Below, piece after piece: positions 7,030 to 14,830 of a DNA stretch of 22,666 nucleotides; the stretch's first letter is position 1; each line of letters begins with the position of its first letter. Both the position numbers and the translations under genes were made by a program. Source of the DNA: a virus; the IMG/VR virus record IMGVR_UViG_3300025687_004658, positions 1 to 22,666 of that record. One strand, given 5' to 3'. Below the pieces are notes generated by a model. That model had not been told where the DNA came from and did not search any database. It saw nothing but the letters and a program-made list of their open reading frames with translations.

Positions 7030-7793
7030 TTTTCCTGAGTAAAGACGGGAAAGATAGATATGTTAACGACTTCGCTAAAGGAAGTGGTTCTATACCTGTT
7101 AACACTGAATTGTTTGATTACGATTCTAGTAATGAACCTATTGTACTTCGTGGAATACTTAAACATAAAATAATGAAACGTTGCTGGGAAGATGGCAGAG
7201 ATTTCTATTACGTAGACACTGGATATTTTGGAAATGAAGGCACTTGGAAATATTGGCACAGGATTGTTAAAAACAATCTGCAACACACTGATATTATACT
7301 TAGACCTGATGACAGATTTAAACAATTTAAAAAAACTATTCATAAATGGAAATACGGATCAAAAATTATAGTTGCATTGCCAGACGAAAAGCCGTGTAAA
7401 TTTTATGGAATAGATAGGGATATATGGATAGCGCATACCATTGACGCCTTAAAAAAACATACTGATAGACCTATTGTTATACGAGAACGAGCAAAGCAAC
7501 GGCAAACAAGAATCAACGAGCCTTTAGAACAAGCACTAAGTAATGACGTACATGCATTAGTTACATTTAACAGTAATGCAGCAACTGAAAGTGTATTTTT
7601 TGGTATTCCTGTATTTACATTGGCACCTAGTGCTGCACAACCAGTTGGGTTACAAGATTTGAGTAAAATTGAAACACCGTATTATCCAACTAACGATGAA
7701 CGTTATGCGTGGGCATGCCATTTAGCATATGGCCAGTTTCATATAAATGAAATGAAAACAGGAAAAGCATGGGATATATTAAATGAGAGTTAA
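7026..7793 (+). CDS. GT-B-like transferase, paralogue 2 (short, RPHP motif lost)
   Basis: This is a 255-residue protein. GTG 7026 overlaps the previous stop as GTGA, the same junction as elsewhere in this operon; an upstream in-frame GTG (7014) is less likely. It keeps the family frame: HTDRPIVIR (145-153), HALVTFNS (176-183), GIPVFTL, LQDLSKIE and LAYGQF. The otherwise conserved R-x-H-P is replaced by RERA (153-156) and the N-terminal half is shorter than in paralogues 1, 3 and 4. This copy may have lost or changed its activity, or may act as a partner subunit of another copy. It overlaps the next gene by 11 bases. Confidence 0.72.
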   Translation: MIFLSKDGKDRYVNDFAKGSGSIPVNTELFDYDSSNEPIVLRGILKHKIMKRCWEDGRDFYYVDTGYFGNEGTWKYWHRIVKNNLQHTDIILRPDDRFKQFKKTIHKWKYGSKIIVALPDEKPCKFYGIDRDIWIAHTIDALKKHTDRPIVIRERAKQRQTRINEPLEQALSNDVHALVTFNSNAATESVFFGIPVFTLAPSAAQPVGLQDLSKIETPYYPTNDERYAWACHLAYGQFHINEMKTGKAWDILNES

Positions 7794-8784
7794 AGTTTTT
7801 ATGAACTCTGCAGGACACAATTCAGAATATGAAGTGTTAAGGCGGTTTGGTGTTGGTATTCAATTAATGTTAGATAAAGACAAAGGTGGTTTTGCTAACT
7901 TTGATAGAACAATACGCAAAGGGCTAGACAACGTAGTAGACTTTGATTATAGTTTAGATTATAGTAATTGTGATGTCGCTGTTATTTTTGGTTCTTGGAA
8001 ACCACGAAAATCTGATCATCATATTATTAGAAACGATGTTGTAAGTAAAGCGCCAATATTTGTGTGTGTTGAAACACCGCTACTGACCCGCAAAGTTTTT
8101 CAACCTAACCAGTATTATCGCATTGGTGTTAATGGATTTATGAATCATGCTGCGTACTGGAACGCAGATAACCAAGACAGCTCGCGCTTTAAACAAATGG
8201 GCTTAGAATGGAATGGCTGGGCAGAAGATTTAGATGAGCGCGAGGAAATATTACTAGGATTGCAATTAGCTGGTGATGCATCAATGCGAGGTAATAGTGT
8301 TGTGGAATGGTGTGAAGATAGTATTCGCCGCATGCGCAAGTACACAGATGCTCCTATTCGTATTAGAACACACCCTGGTATTTCAGATCAGGGCTGGGAG
8401 AATTATTCTGGTTTGTTTAGAAACATTGCATTTGGTGAATATGGCGATATTCGTTTTTCAAATGGCAGAACTCGCCCTTGGGAAAAGGATATTGCTAATG
8501 CACGAGTAGTTGTAGCATATTCATCAGGGCTGTCTATTGATAGTGTATTAGCAGGTGTACCTGTTGTCGCATGCGACCCTGGTAACTTTGCCTGGGACAT
8601 TAGCTCACGGTTTGTAGAGGATGTTGTCAATCCAAAACTTGAAAAGCCAAAAACAGTTCAGCAATGGTTTAACAATTTAGCCTATTGTCAGTGGTCTGAA
8701 GAAGAAATGCAAAATGGTACAGCCTGGCAACACTTACTTCCTGCTATTGCAGCAGCACAGGAAAAGGACGATGATATCAGTTAA
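7783..8784 (+). CDS. GT-B-like transferase, paralogue 3
   Basis: This is a 333-residue protein. ATG 7783 overlaps the previous stop by 11 bases. The N-terminal half has CDVAVIFGSWKP (63-74), a motif shared in form with paralogues 4 and 5 (DVALVQGYV, DYAVIWSVLW). The C-terminal half has DAPIRIRTHPG (189-199), VVVAYSS (242-248), LAGVPVVACD and LAYCQW, ending in an acidic, Ala-rich tail. It keeps the R-x-H-P and the Ser loop, so it may be active. Acceptor and donor are unknown. Its divergence from paralogues 1 and 2 implies an old duplication or separate acquisition. Confidence 0.75.
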   Translation: MRVKVFMNSAGHNSEYEVLRRFGVGIQLMLDKDKGGFANFDRTIRKGLDNVVDFDYSLDYSNCDVAVIFGSWKPRKSDHHIIRNDVVSKAPIFVCVETPLLTRKVFQPNQYYRIGVNGFMNHAAYWNADNQDSSRFKQMGLEWNGWAEDLDEREEILLGLQLAGDASMRGNSVVEWCEDSIRRMRKYTDAPIRIRTHPGISDQGWENYSGLFRNIAFGEYGDIRFSNGRTRPWEKDIANARVVVAYSSGLSIDSVLAGVPVVACDPGNFAWDISSRFVEDVVNPKLEKPKTVQQWFNNLAYCQWSEEEMQNGTAWQHLLPAIAAAQEKDDDIS

Positions 8785-9715
8785 TGCCTATACGGGAGGC
8801 ATTCCTAAGAATAATAAAAACTTAGAAAAGCCTGCTATACTTGAGAATTTCATTCAAGGAGTTAATCGCTGTGGTGATTTTGGACAACTGCTGCAAAGTG
8901 AATGGCAACCTAGTGACGTAGCACTTGTGCAAGGCTATGTACACGAAGATTCGCCAAATACTCCGCATTTAATGGTTAGGCGTCGTGTAATGGAAGAACA
9001 ACAGCGGATTGGTAAGCATACTATATTCGTAGACTCAAATTTGTTTTTGTTTGCTGATCCTAATAATTCTGCGCACTATTTGCGTTACTCAATGGGCGGC
9101 GTATTTCCGACTACAGGCAATTATTTTGATATTAATCCTGTGTATGATCGTTGGCAACAAATACGCCGCGATATGGATATCAAATACAAGCCGTGGCGGA
9201 CCAATGGCGAGCATATATTAATTTGTTTGCAGCGCAACGGTGGCTGGTCAATGAAAGGGCTAGATAATCAAGACTGGGTCATTGATATAGTTAGACGTTT
9301 GCGAACTGTAACTGATCGTCCTATATGGATTCGCGGTCATCCAGGTGACAAACGTGCAGGTAAATATCTCAATTTGACAGAAAAGGCGTGCAAGTTAGGT
9401 GTACTTAAAAATATGAGTGTGAGTATTATAGATCATCGTAACAGAACACTACAGCAAGATTTAAAAAATGCATGGGCAACAGTTGTATACAATTCATCGC
9501 CCGCGGTAGCAAGTGCAATTACAGGTGTGCCTGTTTATGCAGATGACATTAACGATTGTCAGGCCCGTGATGTTGCATTTTCACGCTGGCAAGATATTGA
9601 AAATCCCAATATGCCTGATAGAGATAATTGGTTAGCAAAGTTAGCAATGAGTCATTGGAACTTTGAAGAACTTAAAAATGGCGATGCCTGGAAGCATATG
9701 CGAGATTATATATAA
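8771..9715 (+). CDS. GT-B-like transferase, paralogue 4
   Basis: This is a 314-residue protein. ATG 8771 has AAGGA (8764-8768) just upstream and is chosen over an in-frame start at 8714. Family motifs are DVALVQGYV (49-57), DRPIWIRGHPG (182-192), WATVVYNS (235-242), TGVPVYAD and LAMSHW near the end, followed by the shared G-D-A-W ending. Long Asn/Trp-rich loops differ from paralogue 3. Its stop overlaps the next start (TAATG). The R-x-H-P is intact (RGHP, 188-191). The catalytic role is inferred only from the motif pattern. Confidence 0.75.
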   Translation: MISVNAYTGGIPKNNKNLEKPAILENFIQGVNRCGDFGQLLQSEWQPSDVALVQGYVHEDSPNTPHLMVRRRVMEEQQRIGKHTIFVDSNLFLFADPNNSAHYLRYSMGGVFPTTGNYFDINPVYDRWQQIRRDMDIKYKPWRTNGEHILICLQRNGGWSMKGLDNQDWVIDIVRRLRTVTDRPIWIRGHPGDKRAGKYLNLTEKACKLGVLKNMSVSIIDHRNRTLQQDLKNAWATVVYNSSPAVASAITGVPVYADDINDCQARDVAFSRWQDIENPNMPDRDNWLAKLAMSHWNFEELKNGDAWKHMRDYI

Positions 9716-10236
9716 TGGAACACGAAGCCGTAGAGGAATTTTATAAATTAATTAACGTTTATAAACCTCGGACATATTGTGAAATTGGAACACACAACGG
9801 TTTAACTGCCGCAGGCGTAATTAAAGAAATGTTTAAGTATGTTGATCAAGTTACTTTTGATGGGTATGATGCATTTCAATCAGTGCCTGCTCGAGAGCAT
9901 AACGGTAAATCACAAGCAGGTGATGTGCATTATAAAAAGTGCGTTCGTCGAATGGAAGGTATTCAACATACACACAATTTAACTTGGACATTGCATAAAG
10001 GATTTACTACAGACACATTAATTACGCCTCGCAAATTTGATTTAGCGTACATTGATGGCGGGCATAGTTACGAAACCGTGTTACATGATTACAATATGCT
10101 TAAAGATTCGCATATTATTATTTTTGATGATTACAACTTAAACGAAGTTAAACGTGCTGTAGATTCAATTGGATTGGGATATCAGTTGCCATATACAGCA
10201 CGTAAGAAAAAGAAATGGGTTATTATTAACAAATGA
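9715..10236 (+). CDS. Small class I methyltransferase, Methyltransf_24-like
   Basis: This is a 173-residue protein with motif I CEIGTHNG (22-29), a V-x-F-D-G-Y segment, and the later IDGGHSYE (113-120) and IIFDDY (135-140). The D-G-x-H-x-Y and D-D-Y pair is typical of metal-assisted SAM O-methyltransferases of the CmcI/TylF-like fold, often acting on sugars or small molecules. The start is directly coupled to the GT gene before it (TAATG) and the end to the next methyltransferase (ATGA). Its place among transferase genes suggests it methylates a sugar residue, but the substrate is not proven. Confidence 0.85.
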   Translation: MEHEAVEEFYKLINVYKPRTYCEIGTHNGLTAAGVIKEMFKYVDQVTFDGYDAFQSVPAREHNGKSQAGDVHYKKCVRRMEGIQHTHNLTWTLHKGFTTDTLITPRKFDLAYIDGGHSYETVLHDYNMLKDSHIIIFDDYNLNEVKRAVDSIGLGYQLPYTARKKKKWVIINK

Positions 10237-10727
10237 AAATTGAATTTGGATGCGGCGAAACCCCCACACAATCAGACTTTAAAACCTGCGACATACGAGA
10301 TTTACCAGGTATAGATTTTGTATGTGCAGCCTGGGATATTGATCAACATGTTGCAGAGAACACAGTTGATGAAATATTCTCAAGACATTTCTTTGAACAT
10401 TTAACATTTCAGCAAGGCGAAACAGTATTAGAAAAGTGGCATAAGATTCTAAAGCCAGGCGGCCGCTGCGAAATGCTTGTGCCTAATATGACTATGCATA
10501 TTGAGCAATGGCTACGCAGAGAAACTGATAGAGATATAGAACATGCATGTGCAGGCTTTTGGGGATGGCAACGCGGAGAATTTGCAGATACTTGGGACGT
10601 TCATAAGTCAGGCTATGACGAAGAGCTACTTATTAAATTAGTATTACGTAAAGGATTTGTAAATGTGGAGTCATTTGCTAATCCAAAGAAAAGCAAACAC
10701 GTCCATTTAGCGTTTTACAAAGACTAA
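10233..10727 (+). CDS. Small SAM methyltransferase
   Basis: This is a 164-residue protein with an N-terminal IEFGCGETP (3-11) directly at the start, a DIFS/DEIFSRHFFEHL segment, and K-P-G-G (74-77). It resembles Methyltransf_11-type enzymes that begin with the SAM loop rather than with an extra domain. It is the last gene of the plus-strand operon. Its 3' end overlaps the 3' end of the minus-strand gene at 10707 by 21 bases, with no terminator between. The acceptor is unknown. Confidence 0.8.
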   Translation: MKIEFGCGETPTQSDFKTCDIRDLPGIDFVCAAWDIDQHVAENTVDEIFSRHFFEHLTFQQGETVLEKWHKILKPGGRCEMLVPNMTMHIEQWLRRETDRDIEHACAGFWGWQRGEFADTWDVHKSGYDEELLIKLVLRKGFVNVESFANPKKSKHVHLAFYKD

Positions 10728-11306
10728 CCCATGTTTGTGAACAAATGCAGTCTTGCTAATCTTCCACTTTGGTGGCTTTCCAGGTCTGGCAATGTTGGTG
10801 CGAGTGCCCATTGTAGTTATTTCTCTGATATCAGCAGTTAATTCTGGTGAATAATCAAAGCCATACTTTTTAAATACATCAATCCAATATTCTTCTGTGT
10901 TACAGTTAACATGATGATGCCCGCCTTTGCCAACAGGAGCATAAGTCATAATAACATATTTTCCACGCTGGAAGTCTTTCATAAAATTAGGTAAAAATTC
11001 TTCCCATACATGCTCTACAAACTCACAACTCCATACTAAATCTACTTCGATGTTTAATGGACTTGGTCCTTTTTCGTAATCGTGAATAGTAACAGGAACA
11101 TCTGGACGCTCTACTGCAAAGTCTCCGTCAATTCCTTGTGCGTTAATTCCTAAGTTGCGAGCAAGTTCAACCATGCCAGCTGGACCGCAGCCAATATCAA
11201 GCATTGTTTTAATGTTATAATTAGCGATCATATACTCTAGACTGCCTTGGTCTAAGTGAGTTTTGTTCATATGTCCGCCTAAATGTTTCGGAAGTTGGTT
11301 AGCCAT
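10707..11306 (-). CDS. SAM methyltransferase (minus-strand island)
   Basis: This is a 199-residue protein with motif I LDIGCGPAG (36-44), GIDGD as the second strand, a VDLVWSCEFVEHV segment, and a late G-K-G-G-H-H-H-V patch. The fold is class I methyltransferase. The C-terminal PGKPPKWKISKTAF looks like a lid. The start overlaps the gene upstream on the minus strand by eight bases. It is the last gene of the three-gene minus-strand unit. A His-rich loop is unusual for simple sugar methyltransferases and could bind metal. Confidence 0.82.
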   Translation of the reverse strand: MANQLPKHLGGHMNKTHLDQGSLEYMIANYNIKTMLDIGCGPAGMVELARNLGINAQGIDGDFAVERPDVPVTIHDYEKGPSPLNIEVDLVWSCEFVEHVWEEFLPNFMKDFQRGKYVIMTYAPVGKGGHHHVNCNTEEYWIDVFKKYGFDYSPELTADIREITTMGTRTNIARPGKPPKWKISKTAFVHKHGLVFVKR

Positions 11307-11961
11307 TGAGTAATTTCTCTATATTGTTGTATGTAATATATAATGTATTTTTCTTGCTACGACTCTTAAGTATGTAAGGATCAAACCACGACTTTAATTC
11401 TAAATTGCCCCAATGACTTTTTTGATCGACGGGTAATTTATTGTATCGACTGTCTAGTTTACTGCCAGAGTTAGCACTTATGTATAATGCACCATTGGTG
11501 TTTAGGTGGTTGCGTGCGTCTTTAAGGAAATATTGCCATTCTTCCTTTTCCCAGGCTCTTGGTCGTTGAGGAAAAAACGCTCGCATTGCTGTAATATAAT
11601 CATAGTTTTCTGTTAACAGCATTGGCTCAAAAGGATATACTAACATTTCTGTAAAAGGAATGTTAAAAAATTTGTAAGCAGGATCATATTCAGGACGTCC
11701 GGCAATGTCAGTGCCTATGCAGTTGTGTCCGTATAATTTACATATAAACGGAAACCAACCAGCACCTGTGCCAATGTCTAATAATTTTTTTGTAGAGTTG
11801 GAACAATGAAGATCTAAACCATGAGCAACATCAAGCTTCTCACCAATCCATTTGTCAATACGATCTTGTAGATAGCGGTTACCTATTGCGTTTCCAAGCT
11901 GGATAATTTTATCTAACCCGCCTGCTGCATCAACAACATCGTTTACGGTTAATTGTTTCAT
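11299..11961 (-). CDS. SAM methyltransferase with LDIGTGAGWF motif
   Basis: This is a 220-residue protein with motif I LDIGTGAGWF (61-70) and GTDIAG as strand 2. The motif IV region (YDYITAMRAFFPQR) ends with a hydrophobic patch. About 50 residues precede the SAM loop, so it has a helical cap. ATGA overlap joins it to the glycosyltransferase upstream, so the three minus-strand genes are co-translated. The substrate is unknown; context suggests a glycan or lipid-linked intermediate. Confidence 0.82.
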   Translation of the reverse strand: MKQLTVNDVVDAAGGLDKIIQLGNAIGNRYLQDRIDKWIGEKLDVAHGLDLHCSNSTKKLLDIGTGAGWFPFICKLYGHNCIGTDIAGRPEYDPAYKFFNIPFTEMLVYPFEPMLLTENYDYITAMRAFFPQRPRAWEKEEWQYFLKDARNHLNTNGALYISANSGSKLDSRYNKLPVDQKSHWGNLELKSWFDPYILKSRSKKNTLYITYNNIEKLLNG

Positions 11962-12764
11962 TGCCAGTATGCTTCTTTTCTATCCACTAATAAATCTTTT
12001 GTTTTGCTCTTGCCAAGATGTTTGCGAGCGCCTTTTAGATGATCTAAGTATGCTCCCCATTCAGAGTTAATAAGTGGATGTCCTTCGCCTTTAACAATAC
12101 CATCGCTCCAATCTTTTTGTGTAAGCGGCAATTGTTTGCGAACAGCATCAAATACAAACGAATCGTGCCATTCTTCTAATGTGAAAATACCATTTTCCGC
12201 ATCGTCGTAATATTCTTGAAATAACTTTAAGAAGTTTTGTGAGTGTCCAGACCGTAAGTTAATAGCATATAAGCCGCATTCAGAGAACTTACCACGGCGA
12301 CCTAAATAATATAAGTCACTACTGCCGTTGATTAAGCGATCAATATCTTCCTGGACAATAGGACTATGGCAAACCATATCGGCATCCATCCAAATTAAGT
12401 AATCTGTATCTGTATGTTTTGCTGCATGGAATATTGAATATACCTTGTGTGCAAAACGGATAGCATCCCACTTGAATCCTTTACCAGCATCCTTACGCAA
12501 AGAGCGCACAGGATCGTCAGATACGTCACCATTTGCCTTAGGAACCATACGCCACTTGCGCTTAAACGCAACTAATTCTGGCGATGCTTCTTCTAAGTTA
12601 AATACACTTAGATTTGGCGCAGACTCTGTAACTGAGCAGTTTTCTGCGTAGACGTATAACTTTACTGTAGCGGGCCAGTTTTCTAAAAACGATTTGATCA
12701 TACGTTTACCGTATAGTTCATAACCTGCTTGGTGAAATGTTGTAACTACTGTATAACTTGTCAT
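11958..12764 (-). CDS. GT-A glycosyltransferase with DAD motif (minus strand)
   Basis: This is a 268-residue protein. It begins YTVVTTFHQAGYELYGKRMI and has IWMDADM, a D-x-D at 127-129. YLDHLKGARKH in the C-terminal part parallels the 6175-7029 enzyme, so the two are paralogues placed on opposite strands. It has no long charged tail. It opens the minus-strand island: its ATG lies only 10 bases from the ATG of the plus-strand gene at 12775, with a CATAAATA promoter-like motif between. The donor sugar is unknown. Confidence 0.87.
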   Translation of the reverse strand: MTSYTVVTTFHQAGYELYGKRMIKSFLENWPATVKLYVYAENCSVTESAPNLSVFNLEEASPELVAFKRKWRMVPKANGDVSDDPVRSLRKDAGKGFKWDAIRFAHKVYSIFHAAKHTDTDYLIWMDADMVCHSPIVQEDIDRLINGSSDLYYLGRRGKFSECGLYAINLRSGHSQNFLKLFQEYYDDAENGIFTLEEWHDSFVFDAVRKQLPLTQKDWSDGIVKGEGHPLINSEWGAYLDHLKGARKHLGKSKTKDLLVDRKEAYWQ

Positions 12765-12769
12765 CCAGA

Positions 12770-12777
12770 TATTTATG
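12770..12777 (-). promoter_or_regulatory. T4-late-type promoter motif CATAAATA, minus strand
   Basis: Read on the minus strand, CATAAATA is followed by five bases and then the ATG of the 11958-12764 gene, so transcription would begin on that ATG. The first three bases (CAT) are the complement of the ATG of the plus-strand gene at 12775. The whole space between the divergent start codons is 10 bases, so no other promoter for the minus island is possible inside it. No Shine-Dalgarno is visible for either gene. Confidence 0.45.
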
Positions 12778-13623
12778 GCTCAAAAAACTATAGGATACTT
12801 TCCAAGATCAATTGCGCTCAATGGAAAAGAAGTAATAGATGCTTTTTTAAAAAGTTGCAAACAAGTAGGATTGTTACCAATTGAAAATGGAATGGATTGC
12901 GATTATGCTGTAATATGGAGCGTATTGTGGTCTGGGAGATTAGCAAGTAATCAACGTGTTTACGAACATTATAAATATCATAACAAACCTGTTATTGTAA
13001 TCGATGTTGGAGCATTGAGCCGAGGTAATACCTGGAAAGTAGCCATTAATAATATTAACGCTTTAGGATATTACGGACATACAGAAAACTTAGATCTAGA
13101 TAGACCTGCTAGACTTGGATTAACGTTAGCACCTACACAAACTAAAGATAATGGAAAAGTTTGTATTGCAATGCAACATAGAAGTTCGGAACAAGTTAAA
13201 GGTATTGATATTGAAAACTGGGTAGTAAAAACTTTTTACAACCTAAGAGAATACACAGACCGCCCAGTGGTAATACGTCCGCATCCTCGTTGTCAAGTTA
13301 ATATGGATAAACTACCGCATGATGTTGTGGTTGAAATGCCTAAGAAGGTTACTGGAACATATGATAGTTTTGATTTAGATTACAATTGGTATGCACTGAT
13401 AAATTACAACAGCGGCCCGGGTATTCAAGGTGCTATTGCTGGATGCTCTGTGATTGTAAATGAAAGTAGTTTAGCATATCCTATGTCAATGGAGTTAAGA
13501 GATTTATCAATGCCATATAAAGTTAACAGAGAGCAATGGTTCATTGAGATTGCACATACTGAATATACAGTTGACGAAATACGTGCTGGACTATGGTATA
13601 AACGTTTAGAAGGTGGATTGTGA
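12775..13623 (+). CDS. GT-B-like transferase, paralogue 5
   Basis: This is a 282-residue protein. The start is ATG 12775, with a divergent neighbour ten bases away. Motifs are DYAVIWSVLW (43-52), TDRPVVIRPHPR (161-172, full R-P-H-P), YALINYNS (206-213), LRDLSMPYK and EIAHTEY near the end. It keeps all five family motifs and so may be active. It stands apart from the 5237-9715 tandem set but has the same family layout. Its stop overlaps the next start as GTGA. A perfect TATAAATA at 12970-12977 lies inside it but is probably chance. Confidence 0.77.
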   Translation: MAQKTIGYFPRSIALNGKEVIDAFLKSCKQVGLLPIENGMDCDYAVIWSVLWSGRLASNQRVYEHYKYHNKPVIVIDVGALSRGNTWKVAINNINALGYYGHTENLDLDRPARLGLTLAPTQTKDNGKVCIAMQHRSSEQVKGIDIENWVVKTFYNLREYTDRPVVIRPHPRCQVNMDKLPHDVVVEMPKKVTGTYDSFDLDYNWYALINYNSGPGIQGAIAGCSVIVNESSLAYPMSMELRDLSMPYKVNREQWFIEIAHTEYTVDEIRAGLWYKRLEGGL

Positions 13624-14324
13624 TTGATTGTGCGTGCGTAATACATGGCGATGCATACGACTTTGAATATGTGCATAAGTTATATCGCGGATTAGAAAGA
13701 GGTTTTGGTAAACGTGCAATTACACTACATGTTTACACAGAAGAAGAAAGATTAGTTCCTGCTCCATATGTAAAGCACGTGCTACAGGATATGCGTAAAC
13801 ATAATTGTCGCAAGGGGTGGTGGTACAAAACACAATTATTTGATCGCAAGCAATTTAATGGACAGTTGATTTACTTTGATCTAGATGTAGCAATAACTGG
13901 AGATCTAACCTGGTTATTAGATCTAGACAATAAATACTTTTGGGGTATAAGAGATTTTCGTTATTTGTTTAATCCAAGGCGCAGAGAATTAAATTCTAGC
14001 GTAATGTACTTCAATACAGACAAATTTAATTATGTTTGGAGCGAGTTCAAACTCAGTCCAGAAACATATATGAATCGTTTACATGGAGATCAGAACTTTA
14101 TTGATCGACAAATTCCAGGAGAACAAAAACGTTTTTTTGATGAGAAGCGTGTTAAAAGTTGGCGATGGGAATTAGTTGACGGTGGGTATGACATTGAGAC
14201 TCGAAAGCATAAAGTTCCTGGAGCGGGAACAAAAATCCCCGCTGAAACTAGTATTGCAGTTTTTCACGGAAAACCTAAAATCCACGACATAAAAGATGCA
14301 ATTATCGATAAATATTGGTACTAG
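13620..14324 (+). CDS. GT-A glycosyltransferase with DLD motif
   Basis: This is a 234-residue protein that starts with GTG 13620, overlapping the previous stop (GTGA). Motifs are IYFDLDV, a D-x-D at 87-89; a NSSVMYF segment; GDQNF (156-160); and FHGKPK (215-220), the late His motif of GT8-like or related GT-A enzymes. It has no membrane segment. It is the last gene of the glycan island. It has no D-x-D paralogue elsewhere in the window and differs from the DAD pair. Confidence 0.87.
   Translation: MIDCACVIHGDAYDFEYVHKLYRGLERGFGKRAITLHVYTEEERLVPAPYVKHVLQDMRKHNCRKGWWYKTQLFDRKQFNGQLIYFDLDVAITGDLTWLLDLDNKYFWGIRDFRYLFNPRRRELNSSVMYFNTDKFNYVWSEFKLSPETYMNRLHGDQNFIDRQIPGEQKRFFDEKRVKSWRWELVDGGYDIETRKHKVPGAGTKIPAETSIAVFHGKPKIHDIKDAIIDKYWY
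14307..14314 (+). promoter_or_regulatory. T4-late-type promoter motif GATAAATA
   Basis: GATAAATA overlaps the end of the glycosyltransferase gene. A start about five bases later (near 14320) would leave a leader of about 34 bases containing the ribosome site GGAG (14342-14345) before ATG 14354. This spacing is like normal T4 late mRNAs and unlike the leaderless cases at 3774 and 12770. Confidence 0.55.
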
Positions 14325-14353
14325 TACAAAAAACGTTTTTTGGAGAATTAAAA

Positions 14354-14797
14354 ATGGCAGATTTAAAATTATGGGGTAAGGCTTACTCTACATCCGGTAA
14401 TGTTAGTGTAACTATTTCAGTAAATGATACAGAAGTATTCAATGGCGAAGTAACTACAACTAATGCTAGCACACCAGCACATGCAGTTGCTGAATCAATT
14501 GCAGCAGTAACAATCAATGATGACTTAATGGGAGCACCAGTTGGAGTCGTAGTTAATGTTACAGGCGGCGACCTAATTTTAATGGGTTTTGGTACAGCTG
14601 ATTCTGCGTTCGGGGATCAACCAGGACAATTAAAATCAAATGTTGTTATTGACGGCGGCACCGCATACTCACCAACTGACGCAGATATTCTTGCAACAGG
14701 TGTGTATGTCGACGACGGCGCAAATCCAGGCGAGTTCCACATTGATATTACTGATGGTTCGATTGTTTCGTTTGACTATGCTTTACCAGCAGCATAA
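14354..14797 (+). CDS. Small beta-rich protein, possible virion protein
   Basis: This is a 147-residue protein. ATG 14354 is chosen because GGAG (14342-14345) sits eight bases upstream; an in-frame ATG at 14315 has no ribosome site. The sequence is rich in Thr, Ser, Val, Asp, Asn and Gly, with only two Lys after residue 5 or so, and alternates like beta strands (LKLWGKAYSTSGNVSVTISV). No catalytic motif is visible. A T/S/N-rich start-to-end beta protein with its own late-type promoter and terminator looks like a virion or decoration protein. It directly follows the glycan island, so it could be an acceptor for its product; this is inference. Confidence 0.75.
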   Translation: MADLKLWGKAYSTSGNVSVTISVNDTEVFNGEVTTTNASTPAHAVAESIAAVTINDDLMGAPVGVVVNVTGGDLILMGFGTADSAFGDQPGQLKSNVVIDGGTAYSPTDADILATGVYVDDGANPGEFHIDITDGSIVSFDYALPAA

Positions 14798-14830
14798 AAT
14801 AATTTTATAAAAATATAAAAATATTTTATT

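Noticed and set aside
6807-7343. 178-codon open frame on the minus strand
   Set aside because: It runs opposite to two well-supported transferase genes, crosses their boundary and has no ribosome site; a shadow frame.
12445-12651. 68-codon open frame on the plus strand inside the minus-strand GT gene
   Set aside because: Low-complexity composition and no ribosome site; the minus-strand gene has clear motifs.
12970-12977. Perfect TATAAATA inside the 12775 gene
   Set aside because: It encodes HYKYH in frame, lies deep in the gene and no gene starts a sensible distance after it; probably chance in AT-rich DNA.
13929-13936. AATAAATA inside the 13620 gene
   Set aside because: In-frame codons and about 400 bases from the next start codon; the closer GATAAATA at 14307 is a better promoter for that gene.
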